From positions 72,114-136,113 of the forward strand of contig QNGE01001241.1 in NCBI GenBank assembly GCA_008508345.1: a stretch of 64,000 nucleotides of DNA, written 5' to 3'. Below are positions 13,001-24,890 of this stretch, piece by piece. Every line of letters starts with the position of its first letter. Position 1 is the stretch's first letter. The stretch comes from Paragonimus westermani. Taxonomy: Eukaryota; Platyhelminthes; Trematoda; Plagiorchiida; Troglotrematidae. The translations under genes and the position numbers were made by a program. The notes under the pieces were generated by a model that was given only the letters and a program-made list of their open reading frames with translations, was not told where the DNA came from and did no database searches.

Positions 13001-16000
13001 TATATCCTGACGATATTCGAAGAAGTGAACATCGAGATACGATGACGTTTCACACAACTACATATATGCTCACCGGATTTCATATGCACTGGCCCGTCAA
13101 CGTATTTATCGGTTCTCATAGATGCAGGAGACAGTAGAAGACAACTGCACCGATTTACAGGGAAATCAATTTTTGCCTGGGTTTTATGAGACACAATTAG
13201 TAGGCGACCTGTTCAATAACGTTGTAGACATGTGCTCGTGTGTTTTACCACTGCCTCCGAAGCGGGATTACTTTTGTATGGCTGGTGGAGGTGGACTCTC
13301 GTAGGTGGCGTAGTCGACATTGGTAAATTCAGCTGCCCTTTCCAATGTTCGTTTTTACCCTTGTTTGGATCCTAGTGAATGAAGATAGACAGATTAAGAT
13401 TTTAACCTGCGCCCTTCTTTAAAATGATCCAGGACCTCTATCCACGACGAGGACTGTGAAACGATTAGTGTGATCCTGGTGGTTGCTAACAGCGGAAGCC
13501 GGCAATGAGACGGATCCTGCTCGTTCGGTTGTGTCACATGAAGCCACATATTGGCAGAACTGACCGGTAATGTTGAATATGTATGTGAGTGAATCGCAGG
13601 TTACAGTAATTCAGTACAAATGTATTAGAAAGATTATTCACCTCGTTCTGTGTTCCGTTTTTAAACACAGTTTGTATGTCTTCTTAGGAGGGTTGCTTAT
13701 CGCATCATGTTCGTAAATTATGAAACAAAAGCTTTAAACTCCAGATAGGAGTTATTGATATTGCATTGTTTGACCATCCGTCTTTCTGCCCTATGCAGAC
13801 ATCCAGAAACGATCTATATTGACGTTAACTAAATCACTTTAGAAGAACGCACCGGACTTCTGTTTAACTGGGAACGCTGGATATGTTTGTTCTTGGCGGA
13901 ACTTATATCGCAGTCTTTGTGCTCATGAAGCTGTCTTGTTAGTCGCTATTCTTTTGGTCACGCATTTCCTACCACAATTCAACCAATCTGCATTTCATTC
14001 GATCAGAGCGTTGAACAGCTTCGTAGGGTAGTTAGTTGGTCCGCTGTTGACTCCGTTCCCTGACGAATCAGGTGTACTCAGTGACGATTGCTCAACCGCT
14101 TACGTGTCCTGATAGTGGGTAGGTATGTTGATCCAAGCTGGTCAACGACCTCAATTGTTGAGCAACGGTCACCGGGCCGGAGCTGCTAATTATGGAATAT
14201 GGTCAGTTGGGATTCAGCTGATTTGTCTACGAAAGTGACCGATGTTCCCATGGGACTGGATGGGAGTTTGGTGGGATGTGGTGGGGAAAGTATAGACATT
14301 GGGGAAATTACATGTGAACATCCGAACACCCTTAGGTTGGTCATATCAACTCCCCGCCCATGCATCAGAAATATGGAGTAGTTATAATCGGCACACTACA
14401 AAATTGTAGATTAGTTTCATTTTGGGCAATAGATCCCCTATTATCAAGCCGATAGAATTCGTTTTATGCAACAACTGGACAAATTTTAACATGAAGGTTC
14501 TTATGGAAACACAATCATACAAGCGAAATCGGCTCAATTTATAGAAAAATATTCGCATCGAAATTGTGCCGTTACCTCAGGTTACAACGGTTTCTTCGAA
14601 ATGTAGCGTCAATCACGAGCTAACCATGATTGGAGACCAATGTGCACCATCGCCTAACCAGTATCGTAGTTTCTCGGTCAACTCACCGATACTCTGGGCG
14701 TGGTCTTACTGCTCTGTGACCAAACCCACTGCAATTCGTATTTCAGTTGCTGTCTCTGCACCTCTCCATGAGAGGGAGAAGACCTGGGCTTTTTAGCTAA
14801 TGCATCCGAGCATACACGGGATCAACAAAAATCTCTTTAGGGATCTCTACATACGCTGTTACTTGTTACATGGGAAGATCGAAAGACATTGCAGTGGGAG
14901 AACTTAAAGAACGACGAATCGAATGGCTGACATCGCGGTTAAATTTCTATTTAACATGTACTTCGGAACCTACGTTGACATAAATTGCCAGGGACGCGCC
15001 AATTTTTGTGTCAAAATTCACTTCTTGAACTCACCTACCAAACTTGGCTAATTTTATTTGTGACAAATATTTCGGTCTGACGCACAGAGACTGCTGAGGT
15101 GATGTAGTGTGCTTCAAGATAGTAAAGATCACGTCCAGGTATTGAACTAGTTACTGTTTCTCTTCATTTGTTCAACTTGTCAAAGTTTTATAATTCCCCA
15201 ACTGAACACTACTTTAGTTTTTAAATTGTATGACACAAAGGTATGTTTATCAGATATAGAGACCAAGGATTTCTGATTGGTCGACCGGTAGCCCTGATGG
15301 GTGTGCCGTTGGTCTTCGGTGGAGCTTATTAGCAACTGAGGTATTTTCACTGTCGTGACCGTCGACCATATCGCACCTTTGGTTGCTGATGGTCAGAATC
15401 ATGATTATTCAGTTTTTCTCGAGCCTGTTCATTCTGTCAGGTTATTTCCGGCTCCAAGAAGAAATACCGAAAAAACGGAATACCTCGACAGTTGGCATAA
15501 ATTGTAGTTGTGTATCTCTTTCCTATGACTAGTACTCCTGGACATAATTAGCTGTTCCAGGATGATGCTCACTGTGCTACATTTAAATGGTTTTGGAGCT
15601 TGTACAGCCAAAATAACGACAGATCATTTCACACTACTTTGTAGTGAACATTGGCTTTTTCAACTGTATTCTTCCTAATATCCCATAATATTAATCAATG
15701 CTGAATTTTACTTCACGTAAGTCTCTACCAAAGAGTACACCTTCTTGCGCAAAAAGTGGTCTTGTGTTCCTTTGCTTCAACTACCAAACTGAGCCCCCCT
15801 TTCCTGAAAGCTTCTGACTCTGACGATCTCATTATGCATCTGGCAAAAAGGTGGTGAGGCATCAATGAATGCTCCAAACTATTCGCTGTAACTAGTGTGA
15901 ACGTAGTTTTGCTGCCTTATTTAAAAAAGGATGTGTGAAAATTTTAAAAGAAATGGGTTGTTTCCTGCCATCACTATAGTTTAGACATCAGCCATACCTC

Positions 16001-16459
16001 GAAGGCTCACTGTAAACCTTGGGACAAAACAAGCTGGTTTCTGTGCAGGAATTAAGTGCGGTGAATAGAATTTCGCTCTTGGTTGACTTATGCACTAGTG
16101 TCTGCGCTTCACCGTTCAATAGTTTCCACTGGTTTCGGTCACATTGGTACACTTCACTTGGCGGACATAACTGCGCTTTCGGAATCCTATTAGACACACT
16201 GATATGTCGACCGAGTGTGTATGTCAAGTCAGAATTGTCTAACAATCCAGACCATTAAGATTGTCCATCTTCATCACTCTCATTCGGTGTCGTGAGATAA
16301 AATTAACGCTGGACCATCTTTATCAGTGGCGGATGAAAAAAATTGTCCCACTTGACAGGAAAGTGGTTGGAGTATGTTGACGACAAACGTTGTTGGTAGG
16401 ACGCGCTTCATATTTCAATTCAATGTAAATGACTGATACTGGATTATGAATCACACAGT
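10096..16459. other. Non-coding stretch, no recognisable gene
   Basis: Apart from a tRNA-like SINE head near 10730 there is nothing I can assign. Open frames at 11341-11583, 14199-14381, 14566-14796 and, on the - strand, 11916-12308 lack family motifs and convincing splice or promoter context. They could be chance frames or unrecognised remnants. Confidence 0.45.
10730..10815 (+). mobile_element. Possible tRNA-derived SINE head
   Basis: GACCTCGTGGTCTAATGGAT contains a good match to a tRNA A-box (TGGTCTAATGG). About 45 bases later comes a degenerate B-box-like string (GTTGATTTGATT) in a GC-rich setting. The ends cannot form a good acceptor stem, so this is a decayed tRNA-like sequence rather than a working tRNA gene. 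No body or tail could be delimited. Confidence 0.35.
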
Positions 16460-17130
16460 TGTAGGTTCTAACCCCGTCACGCACGTATAACCAACGACGC
16501 CAAATATCAGAACCAAACCAAGTCGCCGGAAACGTGCGTCAATCAACGTTCGTCGGAAGAACGTACAGTACTCAATTCGTTTACGTTCGTGGGATAAAAC
16601 GCAATGTTTGGCCGCAATAGGCCGTCAAGGGTCCAAAGGGCACGTCAAGTACAAACACAAGCGACCGACAGACAATGACGAACCGACCGAATGCGATCAG
16701 ATCGGTCTGATGTGTCTAAATACCCGGGTTTCGGGCAGACCGATGGGCTGGCGACTGTTCAATGGCGGACCGTATCCACAGGGGTTAGGGAGGGTGAGAC
16801 TGACAGATAACAATTGGTGTGGGGCGGGTGAATGGGATTCAATGACTGAAGGAGGCGGGCTGGGGGAATTAGTACTTTTGGACGTGTTGTGGGAATAACG
16901 GAAACAAGCGTGTACTTGAACGGGGTCACGAGGAAGGGCGCGGTAGGGTCAGTCGAGGGGAATTTTGACTTTCAAAAATGTCCTACACCGGCCGCCAAAA
17001 TTCCAATCGACGAACAACGTTACAGTTCGAATTCTGGTTCTCTCTTAAGCCTACCTAAAACGCTCACAGAAAATAACCAAAACGTACAAGGGAGTTCGAA
17101 GATGCACACCTCAGGAGTTACGTTCTGACA
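16460..17130 (-). repeat. Presumed 3' LTR of BEL/Pao element
   Basis: This GC-richer block lies just downstream of the stop of the BEL/Pao polyprotein on the - strand, where the 3' LTR is expected. Read on the - strand, a candidate LTR would begin TGTCAG and end CTACA, giving the usual TG...CA ends and about 670 bp. The matching 5' LTR is not in the window, so the limits cannot be proved. A + strand open frame at 16608-16898 inside it is most likely a chance frame of the GC-rich sequence. Confidence 0.4.
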
Positions 17131-17605
17131 AGGCCATCGTCCTCGACCTGTGCTGTACGTACCTCTCGGGCGTCCCATATGTCAAAGAGCGTAGTTGGAT
17201 GAAAGCCGTCTCCTATGACTACCACCCTACACTCTTGACGGGACTAAAGCTCTTCTACTCGACCCCCTCCGAACGACAAATTCGCCTAATGCCTCTTCGC
17301 AATATTCGATTTACCGTCTTCACGGACACTGTTCGAACCAGCCCGTCTTCGCTCTGTTCGCATCCTACAATAATGCCAAGGGGTCGGTGTCCGCGCGACA
17401 CGTTATCCTCAACAACCAGAACCAGGTCTTCCGCTCGAATATTATTTCGCGTCAGCAACCATCGTTGTCGCACTTGGAGGATGGGCATGTAGTCTTTAAA
17501 CCACCTTCGCCAAAATACTGTCGCTAGTTGGTTCACTTGTGTCCAACGTCTCGTATAGTTCTCTTGAACACTCTCAGCTGGCAATTCTAAACCTTCGTCT
17601 CGAAC

Positions 17606-17617
17606 TAATAACAAATC
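17606..17617. repeat. Target-site duplication, left copy
   Basis: The 12 bases TAATAACAAATC recur exactly at 18071-18082. The two copies bracket the foldback insertion inside the BEL/Pao integrase. Confidence 0.75.
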
Positions 17618-18070
17618 TTCAAGTTGACCATCACTCACATTTGATCTCAGCGTTCGCATTCAGATAGACTTTCCAGCCAGCCTCTTTCGAAAAGAAGCAC
17701 TAGACTCGAGTTTCGCTCTCATTAGAGCTCGTCAGTAGTGCATATCCTTGCCACGGCCGGGNNNNNNNNNNNNNNNNNNNNNNNNNNNNNNNNNNNNNNN
17801 NNNNNNNNNNNNNNNNNNNNNNNNNNNNNNNNNNNNNNNNNNNNNNNNNNNNNNNNNAACACGGTTGCCTCATGATTGGAATGTCCGGAGTTCAAATCCC
17901 GGCCGTGGCAAGGATATGCACTACTGACGAGCTCTAATGAGAGCGAAACTCGAGTCTAGTGCTTCTTTTCGAAACAGGCTGGCTGGAAGGTCTATCTGAA
18001 CGCGAACGCTGAGATCAAATGTGAGTGATGGTTAACTTGAAGATAAACCAAATCCCTGACTACTTATCAG
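17618..18070. mobile_element. Foldback SINE-like insertion inside BEL/Pao
   Basis: Two inverted arms of about 144 bp (17618-17761 and 17898-18041) flank an assembly gap. The right arm continues with 29 extra bases (18042-18070) before the right target-site duplication. Next to the gap the right copy has a tRNA-like B-box (GAGTTCAAATCCCGG, about 17889-17903). The order of tRNA-like head, body and tail is that of a SINE. The left arm is the same unit in reverse and lacks the tail. The arms are nearly identical, which indicates a young insertion or a gene-conversion-like relation. Misassembly of a hairpin around the gap is an alternative for the inverted arrangement, but not for the flanking duplication. 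Confidence 0.7.
17762..17857. other. Assembly gap (96 N)
   Basis: A run of 96 undetermined bases lies at the centre of a large inverted repeat, a structure that commonly breaks assemblies. The true length is unknown. Confidence 0.98.
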
Positions 18071-18082
18071 TAATAACAAATC
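18071..18082. repeat. Target-site duplication, right copy
   Basis: An exact copy of the 12 bases at 17606-17617. Deleting the insertion and one copy leaves the integrase frame on the - strand continuous across this point, which supports a real transposition event. Confidence 0.75.
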
Positions 18083-18960
18083 GTTGGGAGTTAATGGTTG
18101 TTCATTCCGACTATCTGGCGTGGGTGGAACAAGGGGGCGATTATTGAGCACACGCTCCGTCTCCACGAACAGCGTGGCTTGCGCGTCTTCTGTGAGTTGT
18201 TGCTCATTACAAATGCCATATAATACCTTTCTGATAAAACGAATTATACGCTCCCAAACACCCCCTCTGGAAGGGGGTTAAAGTGCCACTATATTTCCCG
18301 AGCAAGCATTCCGTCATAAATCCTCCGATTATCCCATTTTTGTATCAAGTCGCGCAGCTTTCTGACTGCACCAACAAAATTAGTTCCATTATCGCTAGAT
18401 ATGTCGGTTGGACTACCGCGCCGACCAAAAAACGGGTGAGCGCAACGATAAATGTATCCGTGGAAAGAACATGTGCCACTGTAATGTGCACCACGTGAGT
18501 CTTCAAGCATGTAAACAAGCAGCCAACTCGTTTTTCTATGCCCCTTCTGCACTTAACTGAAATGGGCCCAAAGTAGTCTACCCCCGCTTGCTCAAACGGA
18601 AAGCAGCCCGCCTCTACTCTAGCAGCAGGCAGTGGCACCATCTGTTGATCGCACGGCAGAGCATTTTGTTTTCTGCAGCTGATACATTCCCCGATTATTC
18701 TCTTTACTGCGCTGCCGCCGTGTACAGTCCAATAGTATTTACGGATAGCTCCTAATACGTGAACAGGACCGCTATGTCCTTCAACGGTGTGTAAATGTCG
18801 AACGATTAGGTCCTTGCAGTTCCGTTCATTTTTAGCGATTGGCTCATTTAAGCAGTAAACTGTAGCTTTGAATTGATTACTCGAATTGCGAAAATTTACT
18901 CTCAGTTTGCATGTCGTATGTAGACACCTTTCTTGAGATTCTGCCTGTGGTTGGAATAGA

Positions 18961-21900
18961 TACCGAATACTGTCGCTATATGCATAACGTCAAAATTCAT
19001 TGTGTCTTTGATGATCAGAATGTGTATCTATAAAAATTCATCTCTAAACATATCTAAGTGGTATATATGTTCTCTTGACATTTACTCGTTTTATATCGTG
19101 TATAACAGCCATACATAAGCTGGTTTGCCACCCTTTTTATGTGAGTGGGAGTTCGGCAGTCTACACACCACCATCCGGTGAGTAAGTACGTTTGTTCACT
19201 GTCACAAACGGGCATATTCCGCCTATTGGCTAACTACCGAACATCTGCTTGATGTCATTCTCTAAAATCACGCCAAAGTGTTTTTGTCTTTTGTTTTAAA
19301 ATGATGTTCGTGATTTATACAATTATTTGCTTATGAAAACCAATTAAATTTGGCACCAACTGGAGATTAGACAATCTCGCAATCTTTTATGTCTGGTGAA
19401 CAGAAAGGTAGGAATTTTCAACACTTCGATCCCGGTTTCTGAATATTTTGCTGCCGTACAAGCGGGCTGAATGTTAACTACTCAGTAGAATGTTTTTTGC
19501 GAAGTATATAATTGTTGGACCAACTGATGTGACTGTGTTCAGCTTAGGAGACTCTAGAAAACCTGAACGAACAGTCGAATTTTCAAAGGGTTGCATGACT
19601 GTCCACTGGCACGAAAATTTGGAGTTGACCGGTTTGTTTATTACGCAACTCAGTAGTATTGAAATTCTTGGGTTAGTTATCCATAGTTGTACCGTTTGTT
19701 TCCGTTTATACTCTACTCTAAAGACGTTTTTTCGGAAATTCTCACTTAAAGATACCAAGTTCGTCAGATTCGTATCACATCCAACACTTAGTTCATGACC
19801 TATTCAAGTTGAGCACGAAAATGGTCTCTTAATTGTGAGGGCGTATTCTGTTGGCTTATCAAGTGAAGTAGCCAGTAAGAATAGATTCCAGTGTGTGTAT
19901 CACCAGGCATCTACTGATCACGTAGAATTGGACATTCGAAATTTGGAACCATGTAAGACGTTTGTGTGGTCGGGAACTTAGTTTTTGCTATCTGCTTCGT
20001 CCGTGAACAGCTGCGATTCGACGACTGTGATAACAGACTCTATGATCTGATAAGCTATCGAATGCCATTCAGTTTATTCGTTTGACTTACTCAATCAAAC
20101 GACCGTTTTTTCATCCTGGATTTAGAGTACTCACCTCATAGTTTATGTCCACCATCTCCCCCTTAGTGTTCGGGTGTTATGAATCACGTGGTCAATAGGG
20201 CGGCCAGATGTTAAGTTAACAGGTAATATAAAGGCTATACCTATAAATCATCAGCAGCCTATTACTAACCGAAGGGATTTACTTGTTCGGGTTGATACCT
20301 GAAGTTCTCATTTAACGTTTGGCTAGCCTAGGATTGTATCTGTATCACAATTTGCTAATGATTGTCACCGGCAAACGTTTCTAAAAGCTCTATCTGTTGA
20401 CTTGTCAGTTTGTCTATGGCATACGACTTCTTGACTAACAGTTGTGATAAAATGGCTAGAGCAAACTTAATACTGTTTTCGACAAATAGCTTGGTTACCT
20501 TCACTTCTTGTCAGAAGCGCACGTTCACCGGTCCAATCTGCTCTGCTGTAGTCACAGCAACATTCACATAGGTAGTTCACTACCAGGACCAGTGAGTATG
20601 TATGCGATGGTGTCTATTGGTTAGTAAATTTTCAGACTATCAAGGATCACGCCTTCCACCTTATCGTGGCCTATACTCTCTGTTTGTAAGCGAAAGTTGG
20701 AATGATAGTTTACTCTCCTGGCAAGTACTCCTACTTCACTTTTTCGAATTTCATTGGAACTTAGTGATCAGTGTCTGAAATTCGGCAGTGCAAATACAAC
20801 CCGGAATCATTGCTTTTCTTTGGTCCGTCTGTGTATTCCCCTTATGTCGCACATAGATTCTTTTTCGTTTTCTCGTTATTCCTTCCCTATTGAGACCATG
20901 TAACGTTGCTGAATGTAGTAGCTTGTCTTTGAGTGAACTCATATTCAGAAATTCCATATTGTTTGAAAAACCGTGTAGTTTTCACTGCCCGAGGGACATG
21001 GTTTTTTGTACACTTTAAGTAAATTTGTATAATTACAGTGATTTTTATGATCTTGTATACAGGGTGGATATTTTTTTTATGTGGCGCTCAACCTTGAGAT
21101 CAAGCCAGTCTGGCGGTTTGTGCGTTCTTCTGCAAGTGAATTCGTTATATTCTTAGACGTACTCCGTTTGCTCATTAAATTAGTTTTTCACACCTTTGGC
21201 ATCATTATAACGTTTCGTACCAGTTGTCATTATTGGTCAGCATTGAACCCTGAGCCGTAAACATTGTTTAGAGGTTTTTAAGACACTTAGTCGCGGTAGG
21301 TTAGAATGAGACCCTGCACAATTGGGTTCCTCCTTGTTTTGGATTTATTAGTTATAACTAACCTGAACAAGGTTCCAACCGGCAATCGTAAGGGCTGTGA
21401 TCTGAAGTTCTCGTCTCCTAAACCCCCAATCGTTTGAGTATCGCTTAGCACGTGAAAGGTTTTCCATTCAAATTTCGTTTAGACTAGTCCTACGAGATGG
21501 GACCAAACTTGGATGGAACTCATCATAAGGTATTCATTTGAGAGTGATAATCGCGGAACACGACCTTTGTCATTCGCTATTTTCGTGGCCGTAGCCAGTG
21601 CAGATTCACACTCTAAGGTATTCATCGTGGTTGACAGGGGTTACATTTCAAGCAGATTTTATTTGGAGTAGATTTTAGTGAGCTTGCCGTCCGATCAACG
21701 TGCTATTTTCCTTTATTTGACCGATAATGTTCCAATGTTAGATGATTCATTGATGAACTGTGGATAAGTACAACAGTTAACTTATTACTAGTGTGCGTGA
21801 TAGAAACACATATGCAACTATGTTACCAGTAGCTACTTGGACTAGTGTTGGGCGATTGCATAGTTGTACAAATATTTGTAATTCACTCTCGGGTAAGCAT

Positions 21901-22065
21901 TAACTGAACAAAACAACGGTGACGAAAGGCAAACAAATCACTTGGGTGAATATTTATTTGGCTTGTACCCAAAGCTTGAAGAAAACTATCAACATACGAA
22001 TCAAATTCAAATGAAGTTCCATGGTCTGCTTGATCAGGCGTAAAACTACGAATTGATATCGATTT
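18961..22065. other. Non-coding stretch, no recognisable gene
   Basis: AT-leaning sequence. A 102-codon + frame at 19490-19798 overlaps a 94-codon - strand frame (19474-19758). Neither shows a known motif, so both are treated as chance. Confidence 0.45.
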
Positions 22066-22336
22066 TGAGTAAAACGGTGAGAAGACGCAGTTCATGTGAT
22101 GTTCTCCGGAGTAACATTTCGCGCATTCTGATCACACACGGATACGTGACTAATTTTAAACTAGTCAAAATTCCACAGAGCGGAAGTCATGGCTTGAGGG
22201 ATTAAACAGACAGACACCAAAAGTGAAAATCAAAATTGTGGGAATGCCGACTACCAGGGTAGCCGCAGTGTCAACACAAATTGTTTTTGAACACAGGGAG
22301 GACTGTGGCGTTTAATGGCCAAAGCCTTAGCAGCTG
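22066..22336 (-). pseudogene. Inverted 5'-truncated Penelope-like 3' end
   Basis: On the - strand this arm reads through CVQKQFVLTLRLPW to a stop at 22253-22251, then a tail of about 185 bp. It matches the + copy to the right almost base for base, with a few substitutions such as CCGACTACC against CAGCATT-side changes. Only the extreme C-terminus of the polyprotein is present. Confidence 0.8.
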
Positions 22337-22343
22337 GTAAACA

Positions 22344-22812
22344 ATGACCAGGAAGCGTCTAACAGCGGCTGTATCCAGGAGTTATAACGCTGCAAAGCTG
22401 TGTATAATACAACGAACGAGAACTCTACCAGTCTTCCCGGTTACGAACAAACAATGTACGTCTGTCACATCTCACTGCTTATACAAATACTCGTGTAGCT
22501 GCAGTATGAGCTACATAGGGGGGACAAACCGACAACTAGCTGTTCGTATCAGGGAGCAGGTATCCAAATGGTTGAAGACGTAATTAGAAACACCAGGAGC
22601 CTGTAAAAATGCCGATAGACGGCACCCCGCATCTTCCGTGGCAAGGCACATAATACAAACAGAACACAGTCAAAGTTTCTGACGCCTTCTCGTTGATCTT
22701 TTGGAGCAACCGGAAACTCATACGGCAGTTTGCTGAGGCTTTGACCATTAAACGCCACAGTCCTCCCTGTGTTCAAAAACAATTTGTGTTGACACTGCGG
22801 CTACCCTGGTAG
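22344..22812 (+). pseudogene. Penelope-like element, GIY-YIG endonuclease part
   Basis: In Penelope-like elements this C-terminal domain nicks target DNA to prime reverse transcription. The frame opens with RLTAAVSRSYNAAKLC, the linker between RT and endonuclease. It continues into YKYSCSCSMSYIGGTNRQLA, which holds the CxC cysteines and the YIG half of GIY-YIG, and then an IREQVSKWL helix block. After a stop near 22581 and frameshifts the family pattern resumes: DRRHPASSVARHI near 22615, FAEALTIKRHSPP near 22728, and the terminal CVQKQFVLTLRLPW with stop at 22810-22812. The RT domain is absent. The frame breaks make it non-functional as it stands. Confidence 0.88.
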
Positions 22813-22998
22813 TCAGCATTCCCACAATTTTGATTTTCACTTTTGGTGTCTGTCTGTTTAATCCCTCAAGCCATGACTTCCGCTCTGTGGAATTTTGACT
22901 AGTTTAAAATTAGTTACGTATCCGTGTGTGATCAGAATGCGCGAAATGTTACTCCGGAGAACATCACATGAACTGCGTCTTCTCATTGTTTTACTCAA

Positions 22999-24214
22999 GT
23001 TCATCAAGAGAACAAACTTTTTCAAATTTCTACAAAGAAGAGTCCCAAATGATGTCGATTTACCAAACTTGATGGAGCAAAAATTCATCTGTTTTATTGG
23101 ATAGGTCAAAACCAACTTTACAACTTCTCGTTAATCTATCTATCTGTATACGCCACATTTTATCAGTCCTAAAATCACTTACTGCGAACAGCCAACCATA
23201 TGCTGCATTCCAAAACAGTTTTCGTTTATTTGCAACGTATCCGACGGCTGATACAGTTCCGTTATTGTGTGGGTAATCGATGTTCCGTACGTTGCTATAA
23301 GAAGGGTTTACCGAAAGTCTGGCAAAGGAATTTGGTACACCGGGAAATAAATGTGAATGCAGAGGGTTAGAATAATGATTGTTAAGAAGGAGTGTTAACG
23401 TTCAGCTAAATGTTTCGATAAAGTGGGGTTGCTTAAAGGTGAGTGTTGAATACTAGTAGTTTTAGTACAGGAAGAAGCGGCAGACTACGCAATAGTTCGC
23501 AAACGTTTTCTAGACAGTGTACTAAAGCAGTGGGTGGACAATTCCTCTAGTGCTGGCAAATGGACGTTCGAATGGAGGCGCACATAATGTTTGTAACTCG
23601 CTTTTGAGGGAGTGATGAAGGGTTTCTGTCGCCTTATGTAAAATACCCCACATATATCTGTGGTAGAAAAACGAGAACTACGTGCGCAGTTTAGGGCAAG
23701 TTTTTAACCTTCAGTCACAATGATCCCCGGCCTGTTGACAAATAAGGTCACATGCGATCAGTGCTCATAGACTGTCTAATGATAGCTGGGCTCGGTCTGA
23801 GCAACAGAAGTTTAAACCCTCAGTTGCGTGGTTGCTAGACATGCGTCGCTGAAACTTAGAAGCAGCAAGCTTTTTGTGTATAATGTGGTTTGTTATGCAA
23901 TACGATACTAGTTCGGCTAACATTTTTCACAATTAATAGTTTTACTATCTTTTTGAAATCAGTGGAACTTACTACGTATTGCAGTCGAACACTCCACAGT
24001 TTTTGTTTCATTTTGCATTTTCCACACCCTAATGTATTTCCATTTAGTAGTCTTATTTCTCCCGTTCATTCTAAGCGGTATGGTGTAGAGCTTAAACTTT
24101 CTCACTCACTTGGACGTTTCGGTGAAAACCTTTTGCGATTTGTTGACATTTCGCTAACTCTTATCAATCACAAACGTAAAACATGCAGGTTACATATGAC
24201 GGACAGCTAGAGAC
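22999..24214. other. Non-coding stretch between two Penelope-like copies
   Basis: No motif-bearing frame was seen. A frame of 106 codons at 23890-24210 is Phe/Ser/Leu-rich and looks like AT-rich chance coding. Confidence 0.45.
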
Positions 24215-24890
24215 AGACAAGGTATGGGCACATACATTTTATTGTCATCGACACAACGGCACTTCAATTGTGCACATAGCATTGGCTGGTGAGCTCTGAT
24301 CAACATAACTTTGGTAAAAGTCAGTAGCTTCGCATTCTGATTGCGCAACAATACATTGAACGAGCGAGATGTGTCAGCCTGATGACCTGTTGTCATGAGG
24401 TGTTCAGTAATCAGTGGTGCGGGATCTCCAACAGCGGATTCACCGTTTTTAGACTGTCATCAGTTGTTTCAACCACTTCGGAACGTGTTCTGCCAATTGC
24501 CGAGATGGTTGTTAATCTGCTTTGTCTGCATGAACGCCACTACAACTGGAAGTGAACTGGTAGAACTGGTAGTGATAGACAAAACAGCTAGACAAACTGC
24601 GTTCGCGATTGTGAAGTACTGATCCTTTGATGGTTAAAATTAAATTGTAATTGGGCGGACGCATACGTATGCCACAGGGCAGTTTTTAATTTGTACTTTA
24701 TGTTATTGGCCAAACGACCCTCATTAAATTGGAGAACTAAGAACATATTCTTCTTTTGGGCTGTTTGCCGTTTTTGTTGGCCGTCTTCTGCATGCGACAA
24801 AAGATAAGGAAATAGACAACAATAGACTTTTCCTGCTTGTAACACATACCTGCAAGAATTATTTTCACAAATATTAAAATAGTCGATCAT
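24215..24890 (-). pseudogene. Second Penelope-like element fragment
   Basis: On the - strand the frame at 24890-24588 carries KKNMFLVLQFNEGRL and a LKTALWHTYASAQLQ block, the stretch between RT and GIY-YIG in Penelope-like proteins. After stops and frameshifts, traces of the endonuclease (QINNHLGNWQNTFRSG, about 24465-24520) appear. The C-terminal region follows, with TTGHQADTSRSFNVLLRN and LLTFTKVMLIRAHQPMLC down to about 24260. The last block usually ends with a QK.F...L.LPW-type tail, which is not recognisable here. This copy is more diverged than the pair at 22066-22998 and seems older. Confidence 0.75.

Larger units (their letters stand above)
17255..18960 (-). pseudogene. BEL/Pao LTR retrotransposon, 3' pol (integrase) remnant
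   Basis: Read from 18960 downward, the - strand encodes the end of a BEL/Pao polyprotein. First comes the zinc-binding leader of the integrase (a HLHTVEGHSG region, then CISCRKQ, about 18690-18815). The integrase core starts with DYFGP (about 18570) and runs through the LSTDTFIVALTRF block. The second catalytic Asp lies in SSDNGTNF (about 18390) and the Glu region in GGVWERIIR (about 18270). A C-terminal DUF5641-like part contains FWRRWFKDYMPILQ (about 17500) and ends with a stop at 17255. A frameshift lies near 18420, a second frame change lies near 18280, and an insertion at 17618-18070 splits the integrase. No gag, protease or RT was found above 18960, so the copy is 5'-truncated and dead. 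Confidence 0.88.
22066..22998. mobile_element. Head-to-head Penelope-like element pair
   Basis: Arms 22066-22336 (- orientation) and 22726-22998 (+ orientation) are close inverted copies of about 270 bp. Each arm contains the last codons of a Penelope-like polyprotein plus its 3' non-coding tail. The - copy is truncated just upstream of this end, whereas the + copy extends further 5' to include the GIY-YIG endonuclease segment between the arms. Adjacent partial copies in inverted orientation are a known feature of Penelope-like insertions. No clear target-site duplication was seen at the outer edges. Confidence 0.85.

Noticed and set aside
16608..16898. A Gly-rich 96-codon + frame
   Set aside because: It lies within the presumed LTR of the - strand BEL/Pao element, and GC-rich sequence yields long chance frames.
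18283..18498. A + strand frame over the integrase
   Set aside because: It is antisense to the BEL/Pao integrase core, which has clear motifs on the - strand.
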